The notes under the pieces: generated by a model
What the model saw: the letters and a program-made list of their open reading frames with translations, nothing else
What the model was told of the DNA's origin: nothing
Databases searched by the model: none
In this document: one piece after another, positions 8,166 through 16,778 of the stretch
Numbering within the stretch: the stretch's first letter is position 1
How the letters are laid out: every line of letters begins with the position of its first letter
From: an uncultured Bacteroides sp.
Lineage (GTDB): Bacteria > Bacteroidota > Bacteroidia > Bacteroidales > Bacteroidaceae
Assembly: GCF_963677685.1 (NCBI RefSeq)
Contig: NZ_OY782186.1
Location: 620,001-684,000, forward strand
DNA: 64,000 nucleotides
Direction: 5' to 3'
Translations under genes and position numbers: made by a program

Positions 8166-8732
8166 TTATTCTTTTTTATCTTCTTCCTTACTATTTTCTT
8201 TTGCAGGATCATAGAGCATAGCAGTACAGATACAATACTTTTTATTTGTACGTTCCAGTACGTCATGGTTACAACATCCTTCACATCCTTTCCAAAAAGC
8301 CTCGTCCGTTGTTAATTCTGAAAAAGGAACAGGTACGTATCCTAGTTCTGTATTTATTTTCATAACAGCTCCTCCGCTAGTAAGTCCAAATAATTTAGCA
8401 TTGGGCCATCGTAATCTTGAGAGGCTGAATGCAGCTTTCTTTATCCGTTTAGCAAGTCCGTGTCCACGAAATTTTTCTACTACTATCAGTCCTGAATTTG
8501 CTACATATTGTTTGTTACCCCACGATTCAATATAACAGAATCCGGCAAACTCGTTGCCGTTGAGTGCGATGATAGCTTTCCCTTCTCTCATCTTTTGCGT
8601 CACATATTCGTGTGTACGCTTTGCAATGCCTGTACCCCTAACTTTGGCTGCGGCAGAGATTGTTTCTAATATAGTGTCAACATAAACCTCATGCGAGGTG
8701 TCGGCTACCATAACATCTATTTGAGTGTCCAT
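8166..8732 (-). CDS. GNAT acyltransferase, probable N-acylglutamate synthase
   Basis: A 188-residue GNAT-fold acyltransferase. The acyl-CoA pyrophosphate-binding motif A is LIVVEKFRGHGLAKRI (about 82-97, with RGHGLA). A Cys-rich segment near the C-terminus (KGCEGCC and then KKYCIC) could bind a metal, and the tail is highly charged (EDKKE end). Its position between argR and argG makes it the best candidate for the first, N-acylating step on glutamate. In Bacteroides that step is expected to use succinyl-CoA, because the downstream transcarbamylase of B. fragilis uses N-succinylornithine. The function is therefore inferred from context; the fold is clear. Confidence 0.78.
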   Translation of the reverse strand: MDTQIDVMVADTSHEVYVDTILETISAAAKVRGTGIAKRTHEYVTQKMREGKAIIALNGNEFAGFCYIESWGNKQYVANSGLIVVEKFRGHGLAKRIKKAAFSLSRLRWPNAKLFGLTSGGAVMKINTELGYVPVPFSELTTDEAFWKGCEGCCNHDVLERTNKKYCICTAMLYDPAKENSKEEDKKE

Positions 8733-8785
8733 TTAGTCCTAAGCTTTAAGCTTTTCTTTTTTAAGTTCTCTATCTCTTCTTAATG

Positions 8786-9256
8786 TTATATATTTGGAAT
8801 AATTAGCGATAAGAAATTACGAACCAATGTTTTTTCGGCGCCCTCACGTAGCACAAGCATTATCGTGTCATCTCCGGCTATAGTACCTAGAATATCGCCG
8901 AATTCTCTATTATCAATATCGTATGCCATACTGCTGGCATATCCCGGTCGTGTTTTAATAATAGCTATATTGCCTGAAAACTGGAGTGATACGAATCCGC
9001 TGTTCATTAGCATTTCGCTTGGGCTTTGGTCCGTTGCCCTTTTGTACATGGTGTCGTTGGGCAAAACATAGACATATTTACCATTCATGCTGGCAGCTTT
9101 GGCTACTTTCAATTGTTTGAGATCACGTGAGAGGGTCGCTTGTGTCAGCTTAAACTTCTCCCGACTCAACTCTTGTAACAGTTCTTCTTGAGAACCAACC
9201 TCCTTGCTGGAGATAATCATTTTAATGGCATCTAATCGGTTTGCTTTCTTCTTCAT
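8786..9256 (-). CDS. argR: Arginine repressor ArgR
   Basis: A 156-residue arginine-responsive regulator. The N-terminal winged helix (about 1-70) includes LLQELSREKFKLTQATLSRD followed by LKQLKVAK; the C-terminal hexamerisation and arginine-binding domain ends with GTIAGDDTIMLVLREGAE. It is the first gene of the arginine cluster, and the paired ATGCAT-centred sites over its promoter suggest autorepression of the whole operon. Length and motif order are normal for the family. Confidence 0.94.
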   Translation of the reverse strand: MKKKANRLDAIKMIISSKEVGSQEELLQELSREKFKLTQATLSRDLKQLKVAKAASMNGKYVYVLPNDTMYKRATDQSPSEMLMNSGFVSLQFSGNIAIIKTRPGYASSMAYDIDNREFGDILGTIAGDDTIMLVLREGAEKTLVRNFLSLIIPNI

Positions 9257-9282
9257 CTTGTATAATTATTCTAATAATGCTG

Positions 9283-9316
9283 CAAAAATATGCATTTATT
9301 CTGGTATTAATGCATA
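9283..9316 (-). promoter_or_regulatory. argR operon promoter with paired ARG-box-like operator
   Basis: On the minus strand 9290-9283 reads TATTTTTG (-7 type). Touching it at 9289-9316 is an inverted repeat with 8-bp perfect arms, TATGCATT (9289-9296) and AATGCATA (9309-9316). The two ATGCAT centres lie 20 bp apart in AT-rich sequence, which fits the tandem 18-bp ARG boxes that an ArgR hexamer binds. The sites cover the region just upstream of the -7 element, so binding would block RNA polymerase. Confidence 0.6.
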
Positions 9317-9423
9317 AATAACAATTATTTTATTCTTTTTTTATCTCTATTGATCTGTTTAGGAATGGCAAAAAGGATAAGATTACAATCAAAAACAGGA
9401 AGTGAAGTTTCATTTTTTCTCAT

Positions 9424-9431
9424 TATGTTTG
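9424..9431 (+). promoter_or_regulatory. -7 element upstream of the GH105 gene
   Basis: TATGTTTG matches TAnnTTTG and lies 45 bases before the GH105 start codon. The argR promoter faces the other way about 130 bases upstream, so the two units are divergent. Confidence 0.5.
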
Positions 9432-9476
9432 TAGCATAAATCATTTTTAATAAAACGATAAAGACTCTTATTCATC

Positions 9477-10664
9477 ATGAAGAAACTTTTTGGATGTTTT
9501 CTTTTTATTGCTTTAATTCTTTTTTCTCTTCATTCTGCGGCTGTAACTTTTTCGGGTGATGCTCCTTATACATATGCTCGATGTTTTGCGAATTCTGAAA
9601 TGAAACGCTTCCCCGAAGCTTGGCAACTGGATTATGGGAAAGCTCCTTTTTTCGGCTATTCACAAGGAGTTGGGTGTTGTGCTATGCTGAAGATGTGGAA
9701 ACTTACAGGAGATAAACACTATTTTGATTATGTGGAAAAGTGGGCAGATTCCTTGATCAATGATAAAGGACAAATTCATTTATATCGTCCTGAAACCTAT
9801 AATGTAGATTATGTGAATTCGGGAAAAGTGCTTTTCGATTTATATAGAGAAACCGGAAAAGAAAAGTATAAGTTGGCTATGAATGTCTTAATTAAGCAAC
9901 TGAAAAATCAACCTTCTACACTCGATGGTGGTTTTTGGCATAAAATTATTTATCCACATCAGATATGGCTTGATGGGATTTATATGGCTTCTCCATTTAT
10001 GGCTCAATATGGCGCAGAATTCAATAAGCCGAGATGGATTGATGAGGCTGTAAAACAAATAACTGTTTGTCAAAAGCATACTTATGATGCGAAGACGGGG
10101 CTTTATTATCATGCTTGGGATGAAAGTAAAAGCCAGCGTTGGGCTGATCCTGTGACTGGACATTCGCCTAATTTCTGGGGCCGTAGTATGGGGTGGTGGT
10201 TCATGGCGTTGGTTGATGTACTCGACTTTGTTCCGGAGAATCATCCCGGTCGCGCTTCAATAATTTCTTGGATACAAGGATTGGCGGATACATTGCCTAA
10301 GTATCAGGATAAAGATGGTTTATGGTATCAGGTATTAGACCAGCCTAAACGTAAAGGCAACTTCCCAGAGGCTTCGGTAACTACTCAATTTATGTATGCT
10401 TATGCAAAAGCTGTGAATAAAGGATATATTGATAAAAAATATCGTGTGTACGCTGAAAAAGCTTTTGATGGTTTACGTAATAAGTTGTTAGTAGAAAATA
10501 CCGACGGCACATTGACGCTTACTCGTTGCTGTCAAGTAGGCGGACTAGGTGGGAATCCTTATCGTGATGGTAGCTTTGAATATTATGTAGGCGAGAAGAT
10601 TCGTGATAATGATGCCAAAGCCACCGGTCCTTTTATCATGGGATGTATTGAATTGAAAAAGTAA
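9477..10664 (+). CDS. GH105 unsaturated rhamnogalacturonyl hydrolase
   Basis: A 395-residue secreted or periplasmic glycoside hydrolase with a signal peptide at about 1-21 (MKKLFGCFLFIALILFSLHS). GH105 enzymes (YteR/YesR type) remove the unsaturated uronic acid left by rhamnogalacturonan lyases by hydrating its double bond. The diagnostic stretch YPHQIWLDGIYMASPF contains the expected catalytic Asp (Asp166), and GRSMGWWFMALVD is the other conserved family block. The fold is an (alpha/alpha)6 barrel. It lies 64 bases before a GH106-type rhamnosidase on the same strand, so the pair would release L-rhamnose for the rhaBATD genes downstream. No polysaccharide lyase or SusCD pair is next to it. 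Confidence 0.9.
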   Translation: MKKLFGCFLFIALILFSLHSAAVTFSGDAPYTYARCFANSEMKRFPEAWQLDYGKAPFFGYSQGVGCCAMLKMWKLTGDKHYFDYVEKWADSLINDKGQIHLYRPETYNVDYVNSGKVLFDLYRETGKEKYKLAMNVLIKQLKNQPSTLDGGFWHKIIYPHQIWLDGIYMASPFMAQYGAEFNKPRWIDEAVKQITVCQKHTYDAKTGLYYHAWDESKSQRWADPVTGHSPNFWGRSMGWWFMALVDVLDFVPENHPGRASIISWIQGLADTLPKYQDKDGLWYQVLDQPKRKGNFPEASVTTQFMYAYAKAVNKGYIDKKYRVYAEKAFDGLRNKLLVENTDGTLTLTRCCQVGGLGGNPYRDGSFEYYVGEKIRDNDAKATGPFIMGCIELKK

Positions 10665-10728
10665 GTTACTTTTTCTCTAAGAGTTTTTTGTACTTTATTA
10701 ATCTATTTACTAATTAACCTTATAACTA

Positions 10729-13476
10729 ATGAGATGTTCTAAATTATTGTCGACAGTTGCAGTTTCGTTACTGCCACTGTTCGTTTCCGCTCAAAGTACC
10801 TCTTGGCCTGCAGTAAAGTTGGATGCTAAGCCTGCTGCCCGTTGGTGGTGGATGGGTAGTGCAGTTGATAAAGAAAACTTGAAGAAAAATATGGAAACGT
10901 ATGCTGCCGCAGGCATGGGAACCATGGAAATTACTCCTATTTATGGAGTGCAAGGCAATGATGCGAATGAGCTCTCTTTTCTTTCTCCTAAATGGATGAA
11001 CATGTTGCAGTACACTGAAGATGAAGCCTCGCAGCATGGAATGCAGATTGATATGAATACAGGTACAGGCTGGCCGTTTGGCGGACCTGAAGTTTCTATT
11101 GAAGATGCTGCTTCTCGATTGCTCATCACGGAATATCAATTAACGGCAGGAGAGGAACTTAAAACCAAGATCAGTGTTGCAGAAGAAAATCAAAAATCGT
11201 GTGCTATACTAAGTCGTTTAATGGCTTTTTCAGATGATGGACGATGTCTTAATTTGACCTCTAAGGTGAAAGACGGTATGCTTCATTGGAAAGCACCGAA
11301 AGGAAATTGGCGTTTGATTGCGGCTTTCTGTGGCAAAACATTACAGAAGGTAAAACGAGCAGCCCCAGGTGGAGAAGGGTATGTGATGGATCACCTCTCC
11401 GAACGCGCGGTAAAGAAATATCTGAACCGCTTTGAAAAAGCATTTTCTGCAAATGAAACGACGTATCCTCATAATTTTTTCAATGATTCTTATGAAATTT
11501 ATGGGGCTGATTGGACTGAAAGTTTCTTTGAGCAGTTTGCCAAACGGAGGGGGTATAGACTAGAGGAGCATTTGCCTGAATTTCTCTCTCCTAAACGTAC
11601 AGATATAACCGCACGAATTGTTTCTGATTATAGAGAGACAATGGCTGATCTTTTATTGGATAATTTTACAAAACAATGGACGAAATGGGCACATAGACAT
11701 GGCTCAAAAACTCGTAATCAGGCGCATGGCTCACCGGGTAATCTGATCGATTTATATGCAACGGTGGATATACCGGAATGCGAAAGTTTCGGCATTTCTG
11801 AATTTAATATTAAAGGTTTGCGTAAAGATTCGATGACTCGTCCTAATTATTCAGATCTCTCCATGCTGAAATATGCTTCTTCTGCTGCTCATATTTCCGG
11901 CAAGCCCTATACTTCTTCAGAAACATTTACTTGGTTGACGGAACATTTTCGCACTTCTCTTTCTCAATGTAAGCCTGATCTGGATTTAATGTTTGTTTCA
12001 GGAGTGAATCATGCATATTTTCATGGCACCACATATTCTCCTGTTGATGCACCTTGGCCGGGCTGGAAGTTTTACGCTTCAATCGATATGAGTCCCACTA
12101 ATAGCATTTGGCGTGATGCTCCGGCTTTTTTTGAGTATATAACTCGTTGTCAGGGATTCTTGCAGATGGGTAAGCCGGATAATGACTTTTTGTTATACCT
12201 GCCGGTTTATGATATGTGGCAAGAGCAAGATGGAAGGTTGTTGATGTTTGATATTCATAAAATGTCTGAGCGGGCTCCTCGATTTATTGATGCAGTACAT
12301 CGCATTAATAATGCGGGTTATGATGTGGACTATATCTCAGATAATTTCATTAGAAAAACGAAGTGCATGAATGGGCAACTTCTCACTTCTGGTGGGGTGG
12401 CATATAAAGCTCTTGTGGTTCCGGGCGCCCGTTTGATGCCCAATGATGTGCTTGCTAAGTTACTTAGTTTAGCAAATCAAGGAGCTACTATTGTGTTTTT
12501 AGATCAATATCCTGAGGATGTTCCGGGATATAATCATTTGACTAATCGCCGTGCTAAATTTAAAAAATTGCTTCGTGATATTCAAACTTCCCATAAAGGT
12601 AAAATGCTTTTAGGTACTGATTATGCTAAAACGTTGGCTCAAACCGAAGCAAAACCCGAGGCTATGAAATCTCAATTTGGGTTAAGTTGTGTTCGTCGGA
12701 ACAATCCCGATGGGTATCATTATTTTATTTCAGCTTTAAAAAAGTCTGGCATAGAATCATGGGTTCCTTTGTCCGTTCCTGCTACTTCGGCTATGTTCTT
12801 TGATCCTATGAATGGTACAAGCGGAAAAGCTCGGTTACGCCATGTAGATGGGCATACTGAAGTTTATCTTCAATTAGCCTCCGGTGGATCGTTGCTTCTT
12901 AAAACATTTACTACTGCCGATGTAAATGTTCCTAAGTGGACTTATTGGAAACCTGAGGGAGCAGGATCTATTGTTTCTTCCAAATGGAATTTCCATTTTG
13001 TTGAAAGCAAACCTGAAGTTAAAGGAAATTTGGCTGCTATAAAGCTTGATTCTTGGACAGAGTTCCCATTGTCAGGAGTGAAAGCAACGATGGCTACAGG
13101 CTGTTATCAAACGACCTTTACTGTCGATGCGACTTCTGCTAAAGAATGGATGCTTGATTTGGGAGATGTGCGTGAAAGTGCTCGTGTACGTATTAATGGG
13201 GTGGATGTTGCTACGCTTTGGGCAGTACCTTTTCGTTGTTTAGTCGGTAAATATCTTCATCAAGGGATAAATACACTAGAGGTAGAAGTTATTAATTTAC
13301 CGGCCAACCGTATTGCCGATATGGACAAGAGAGGTGTAAAATGGCGGATATATAAAGAGATAAATATTGTTGATCGTAATTATCAAAAGACCAGTTATGC
13401 TGATTGGAGACCTGTCCCCAGTGGCTTGTTAGGTCCTGTTAAACTTATACCGATGCATTCTTCTTTTGAGAATTGA
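10729..13476 (+). CDS. GH106-type alpha-L-rhamnosidase
   Basis: A 915-residue secreted enzyme with signal peptide (about 1-21, ending FVSAQ). The N-terminal region ARWWWMGSAVDKENLKKNM, then GMGTMEITPIYG, then MQIDMNTGTGWPFGGPE, is typical of the GH106/rhamnosidase-like TIM-barrel proteins of Bacteroides. Residues about 770-915 form a jelly-roll sugar-binding domain like that of GH2 (CYQTTFTVDA, then WMLDLGDVRESARVRINGV). It is expected to cleave terminal alpha-L-rhamnose from pectin side chains or rhamnogalacturonan oligosaccharides. Catalytic glutamates cannot be assigned with certainty by eye. Context (GH105 upstream, rha catabolism downstream) supports the assignment. A strong terminator follows. 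Confidence 0.85.
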   Translation: MRCSKLLSTVAVSLLPLFVSAQSTSWPAVKLDAKPAARWWWMGSAVDKENLKKNMETYAAAGMGTMEITPIYGVQGNDANELSFLSPKWMNMLQYTEDEASQHGMQIDMNTGTGWPFGGPEVSIEDAASRLLITEYQLTAGEELKTKISVAEENQKSCAILSRLMAFSDDGRCLNLTSKVKDGMLHWKAPKGNWRLIAAFCGKTLQKVKRAAPGGEGYVMDHLSERAVKKYLNRFEKAFSANETTYPHNFFNDSYEIYGADWTESFFEQFAKRRGYRLEEHLPEFLSPKRTDITARIVSDYRETMADLLLDNFTKQWTKWAHRHGSKTRNQAHGSPGNLIDLYATVDIPECESFGISEFNIKGLRKDSMTRPNYSDLSMLKYASSAAHISGKPYTSSETFTWLTEHFRTSLSQCKPDLDLMFVSGVNHAYFHGTTYSPVDAPWPGWKFYASIDMSPTNSIWRDAPAFFEYITRCQGFLQMGKPDNDFLLYLPVYDMWQEQDGRLLMFDIHKMSERAPRFIDAVHRINNAGYDVDYISDNFIRKTKCMNGQLLTSGGVAYKALVVPGARLMPNDVLAKLLSLANQGATIVFLDQYPEDVPGYNHLTNRRAKFKKLLRDIQTSHKGKMLLGTDYAKTLAQTEAKPEAMKSQFGLSCVRRNNPDGYHYFISALKKSGIESWVPLSVPATSAMFFDPMNGTSGKARLRHVDGHTEVYLQLASGGSLLLKTFTTADVNVPKWTYWKPEGAGSIVSSKWNFHFVESKPEVKGNLAAIKLDSWTEFPLSGVKATMATGCYQTTFTVDATSAKEWMLDLGDVRESARVRINGVDVATLWAVPFRCLVGKYLHQGINTLEVEVINLPANRIADMDKRGVKWRIYKEINIVDRNYQKTSYADWRPVPSGLLGPVKLIPMHSSFEN

Positions 13477-13497
13477 GTGATATAAAAAGAAAAAAGA

Positions 13498-13558
13498 AAG
13501 CTCTGCTTATCTGTTCTTTGCCTTTCGATGGCGGGTCAGTATAGGCAGAGCTTTTTTT
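13498..13558 (+). terminator. Terminator after the GH106 gene
   Basis: AAGCTCTGC at 13498-13506 pairs with GCAGAGCTT at 13545-13553 and runs into a T-tract (13552-13558). The 38-base loop region is long but the stem and U-run are convincing. It separates the glycosidase pair from the rha operon. Confidence 0.7.
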
Positions 13559-13643
13559 AAAGAGCCTATTCGTTAGTTTGGTTGTTCCTATTCATTAACG
13601 ATAAAGAATACTTCAGTTAACTTCTTTCTCCTGATATCCTATT

Positions 13644-13731
13644 TGATCATCCAATTGGATGATAGATGGCATTCAACTGGGTGACTTGCATCACTCAATT
13701 GTGTGACGGAAGTAACGCAACTGAGGGGCAG
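13644..13731 (+). repeat. Four-unit 22-bp phased array of dyad-like elements (CAAYTG cores)
   Basis: Four hexamers CAATTG, CAACTG, CAATTG and CAACTG start at 13652, 13674, 13696 and 13718, exactly 22 bp apart. The first unit contains an 18-bp perfect palindrome (ATCATCCAATTGGATGAT at 13646-13663); the third is nearly palindromic (TCACTCAATTGTGTGA); the second and fourth keep partial dyads. Flanks diverge but echo each other (GGTGAC and TGTGAC arms). Upstream at 13565 and 13587, CCTATTCGTTA and CCTATTCATTA are also 22 bp apart, hinting at a longer decayed array. It ends 47 bp before a candidate rhaB promoter. It is not a CRISPR: there are no unique spacers. Function is unknown; regulator binding or an RNA/DNA structural element are possible. 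Confidence 0.7.
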
Positions 13732-13777
13732 AGTATTAATTGCATTCATTTTGCTTAATATACGGGTTCTTTTATGC

Positions 13778-13785
13778 TAACTTTG
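13778..13785 (+). promoter_or_regulatory. Candidate distal -7 element upstream of rhaB
   Basis: TAACTTTG matches TAnnTTTG, with TTTG at 13750-13753 as a poorly spaced -33. It would give a leader of about 200 bases before rhaB. The region 13786-13950 between it and the proximal element shows no ORF or clear hairpin. Confidence 0.35.
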
Positions 13786-13950
13786 GGTATAAAGAGGAAT
13801 GCTTTTTGGTAGGATTATGTAGGTTTGGTATAGGTGTCTGCGAAACGCTTCTCTTAAAAATAACATTTCTATTTGTTTGATTCTCTTTGAATTGCCAAAT
13901 ATTGCACCCTTTACATCAAAATAAGCACAATCTTAAAATACATTTTTGGG

Positions 13951-13958
13951 TATGTTTG
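13951..13958 (+). promoter_or_regulatory. Proximal -7 element upstream of rhaB
   Basis: TATGTTTG matches TAnnTTTG and lies 37 bases before the rhaB ATG, the better-placed promoter for the rha operon. No strong -33 is seen, as expected if the operon needs an activator such as the AraC-type RhaR encoded downstream. Confidence 0.5.
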
Positions 13959-13995
13959 TAGAATTAATCATGTAAATCTGTAGTAATCATACTTT

Positions 13996-15453
13996 ATGAA
14001 GCATTGTTTTTTTGCAGTCGATTTAGGGGCTACTAGTGGACGTACCATTCTAGGGTCTCTATCAGACAAGGGGCTTGAGTTGGAAGAGGTAAACCGTTTT
14101 CCTAATCCGTTGATTGAAGTAGGCGGACATTTTTATTGGGATATTTATGCGTTGTATCAGCACATTGTAGATGGATTGAAGCTTGCTGCTCAACGAGAAG
14201 TTAAAATAACCTCTATTGGTATTGATACTTGGGGAGTAGACTTTGTTTGCTTTGGTGCAGACGGACATGTACTCCGTCAGCCTTATGCTTACAGGGATCC
14301 TCACACTAATGGAGCTCCTGAAGCTTTCTTTAGTCGCGTACCTCGTAACAAGGTGTATGAACTAACAGGTATTCAGGTGATGAATTTTAATTCATTATTC
14401 CAACTTGATACTCTTCGCCGCAATGAAGACAGTGCTTTAGCTGCTGCGAAAAAGATTCTTTTTATTCCGGATGCTTTATCTTATATGTTATCAGGTGAGA
14501 TGGTAACGGAATATACTATTGCTACTACTGCGCAATTAGTGAATGCTCAGACGCGTAAGCTGGAACCTGAACTGCTTGCAAGTGTAGGTTTGAGTGAAGA
14601 CCATTTCGGACGTTTTGTATATCCGGGTGAAACAATTGGCGTTTTAACCGAAGAGGTGCAGAAGCAAACCGGTTTAGGTGCTATTCCAGTGATAGCTGTT
14701 GCCGGACATGATACTGGTTCGGCTGTTGCGGCTGTGCCGGCATTAAATAAGAATTTTGCTTATTTGAGTAGCGGAACTTGGTCGTTGATGGGTGTGGAAA
14801 TAGATACCCCTATTGTTACCGCTGAAACAGAAGCGCTGAATTTTACCAATGAAGGTGGAGTAGAAGGTACTATTCGTCTTCTGAAAAATATTTGTGGAAT
14901 GTGGCTCTTGGAGCGTTGCCGGGCAGAATGGGGCGAAACATCGTATCCTGATTTGATTGCTGAGGCTAAAGCTGCTGAACCTTTCCGTAGTATTATTAAT
15001 CCCGATGATGCCGTTTTTGCTAATCCTTCTCACATGGAAAAAGCAATTTGTCTTTATTGTGAAAAGACCGGCCAACCTATTCCTGATACTCGAGCTCGTA
15101 TTGTTCGCTGTATCTTTGAAAGTCTGGCACTTCGCTATCGTCAGGTATTGGAAAACCTTATTAAACTTTCTCCTCGACCTGTGGAAGCTCTTCATGTTAT
15201 CGGTGGTGGAAGTAAAAATGATCTATTAAATCAATTTACGGCAAATTCTACAGGGACAACGGTAATTGCCGGACCTTCCGAAGCAACGGCTATTGGTAAT
15301 GTCATGGTACAGGCTATGGCAGCTAAAGTAGCTGGTAGTATTGCTGAAATGAGAAAACAAATAAATGCTTCTATTCCGTTGACTGCTTTCCAACCGGAAA
15401 ATTCTGCTGCATGGGATGCTGCATATACTAAATATCTTGCCATTATAGATTAA
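13996..15453 (+). CDS. rhaB: L-rhamnulokinase
   Basis: Phosphorylates L-rhamnulose to L-rhamnulose 1-phosphate with ATP. The 485-residue FGGY-family kinase begins with the phosphate-binding motif AVDLGATSGRT (about 7-17). Further family landmarks are IGIDTWGVDFVCF, VAGHDTGSAVAAVP with the likely catalytic Asp, YLSSGTWSLMGVE, and the C-terminal ATP-site block HVIGGGSKNDLLNQFTA. It is the first gene of a four-gene operon with 31 bases to rhaA. The order kinase-isomerase-permease-aldolase matches the rha operon described in B. thetaiotaomicron. Confidence 0.95.
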   Translation: MKHCFFAVDLGATSGRTILGSLSDKGLELEEVNRFPNPLIEVGGHFYWDIYALYQHIVDGLKLAAQREVKITSIGIDTWGVDFVCFGADGHVLRQPYAYRDPHTNGAPEAFFSRVPRNKVYELTGIQVMNFNSLFQLDTLRRNEDSALAAAKKILFIPDALSYMLSGEMVTEYTIATTAQLVNAQTRKLEPELLASVGLSEDHFGRFVYPGETIGVLTEEVQKQTGLGAIPVIAVAGHDTGSAVAAVPALNKNFAYLSSGTWSLMGVEIDTPIVTAETEALNFTNEGGVEGTIRLLKNICGMWLLERCRAEWGETSYPDLIAEAKAAEPFRSIINPDDAVFANPSHMEKAICLYCEKTGQPIPDTRARIVRCIFESLALRYRQVLENLIKLSPRPVEALHVIGGGSKNDLLNQFTANSTGTTVIAGPSEATAIGNVMVQAMAAKVAGSIAEMRKQINASIPLTAFQPENSAAWDAAYTKYLAIID

Positions 15454-15484
15454 ATATAAAAACAAAAAATTAAAGGATTATATC

Positions 15485-16741
15485 ATGAAAGAAGAATTGA
15501 TTAAAAAGGCCTATGACGTTGCGGTAGAACGTTATGCTGCTGTTGGCGTAGATGCTGATAAAGCAATAGAAAAATTACAGAAAATTTCTCTCTCATTACA
15601 TTGTTGGCAAGCTGATGACGTAACAGGTTTTGAAAATCCCGACGGACAGTTGTCTGGTGGTATCCAAGCTACGGGAAATCACCCGGGTAAAGCTCGTAAC
15701 ATCGAAGAGTTGCGTGCGGATATTCTTAAAGCTGCTAGCTATATTCCTGGAACTCACCGTTTGAATCTGCATGCTACTTATGGTGATTTCGGTGGTAAGT
15801 TCGTTGATCGTGACCAAATTGAACCGAAACATTTTGAGAGCTGGATGCAGTGGGGAAAAGAGAATGGAATGAAACTTGATTTCAATTCTACTTCATTTTC
15901 ACATCCTAAGAGTGGCAGTCTCTCTTTATCTAATCCGGATGATGCTATCCGCAATTTCTGGATAGAACATACTAAACGTAGTCGTGCTATTGCTGAGGCG
16001 ATGGGTCAATATCAAGGAGATCCTTCTATTATGAACCTCTGGATTCATGATGGTAGCAAAGATCAGACTGTGAACCGTTTACGCTATCGTGAACTGTTGA
16101 AGCAATCGCTTGATGAAGTTTTTGCTACGAAGTATGATAACATGAAGGACTGCATTGAAGCTAAGCTGTTTGGTATTGGTGCAGAAAGTTATACTGTTGG
16201 TTCTTACGATTTCTATTTGGGATATGGTGCGAAGAATAATAAGATGGTGACTTTGGATACCGGTCACTTCCATTTGACAGAAAGTATTGCAGATAAAATA
16301 CCTTCTCTGCTACTCTTTACCCCTGAAATAATGTTGCACGTAAGCCGCCCTGTTCGTTGGGATAGTGACCATGTAACCATTATGAATGATGATACATTGG
16401 ATTTGGCAAAAGAGATTGTTCGTTGCGATGCATTAGATAAGGTACATATCGGCCTCGACTACTTTGATGCAAGCATTAACCGTATCGGTGCTTATGTTGT
16501 TGGTAGTCGCGCTACACAAAAATGCTTTATGCAGGCGATGCTTGAACCACTAGCTAAACTTCGCGAATATGAAGCTAATGATCAGCTCTTTGAACGTCTT
16601 GCTCTTCTTGAAGAATCGAAAGCTTTGCCTTGGAATGCTGTTTGGGATATGTTCTGCTTGAGGAATAATGTTCCTGTAGGAGAAGACTTTATTACTGAGG
16701 TTCAGAAGTATGAGAACGAAGTAACTTCAAAAAGAAACTAA
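15485..16741 (+). CDS. rhaA: L-rhamnose isomerase
   Basis: Converts L-rhamnose to L-rhamnulose in the cytoplasm; the family uses a divalent metal. The 418 residues match the usual length of RhaA (about 419), and the blocks SLHCWQADDVTGFE, GGIQATGNHPGKARN, LNLHATYGDFGG and IGLDYFDASINRIGAY are typical of the TIM-barrel active site with its conserved His, Asp and Glu ligands. It is placed 31 bases after rhaB and 37 before rhaT. Confidence 0.96.
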   Translation: MKEELIKKAYDVAVERYAAVGVDADKAIEKLQKISLSLHCWQADDVTGFENPDGQLSGGIQATGNHPGKARNIEELRADILKAASYIPGTHRLNLHATYGDFGGKFVDRDQIEPKHFESWMQWGKENGMKLDFNSTSFSHPKSGSLSLSNPDDAIRNFWIEHTKRSRAIAEAMGQYQGDPSIMNLWIHDGSKDQTVNRLRYRELLKQSLDEVFATKYDNMKDCIEAKLFGIGAESYTVGSYDFYLGYGAKNNKMVTLDTGHFHLTESIADKIPSLLLFTPEIMLHVSRPVRWDSDHVTIMNDDTLDLAKEIVRCDALDKVHIGLDYFDASINRIGAYVVGSRATQKCFMQAMLEPLAKLREYEANDQLFERLALLEESKALPWNAVWDMFCLRNNVPVGEDFITEVQKYENEVTSKRN

Positions 16742-16778
16742 GTAAGGTATATACGTATCGCTAATAGAATAAGATATC

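Noticed and set aside
9365..9439. 24-codon ORF upstream of the GH105 gene
   Set aside because: It spans the GH105 -7 element and has no start context or family-like sequence.
13644..13731. CRISPR array
   Set aside because: The repeats are contiguous 22-bp units with diverging flanks, without constant repeats plus unique spacers, and there are no cas genes in the window.
14743..15195. 150-codon antisense ORF inside rhaB
   Set aside because: The plus-strand frame encodes a well-conserved kinase; the antisense product has no recognisable domain.
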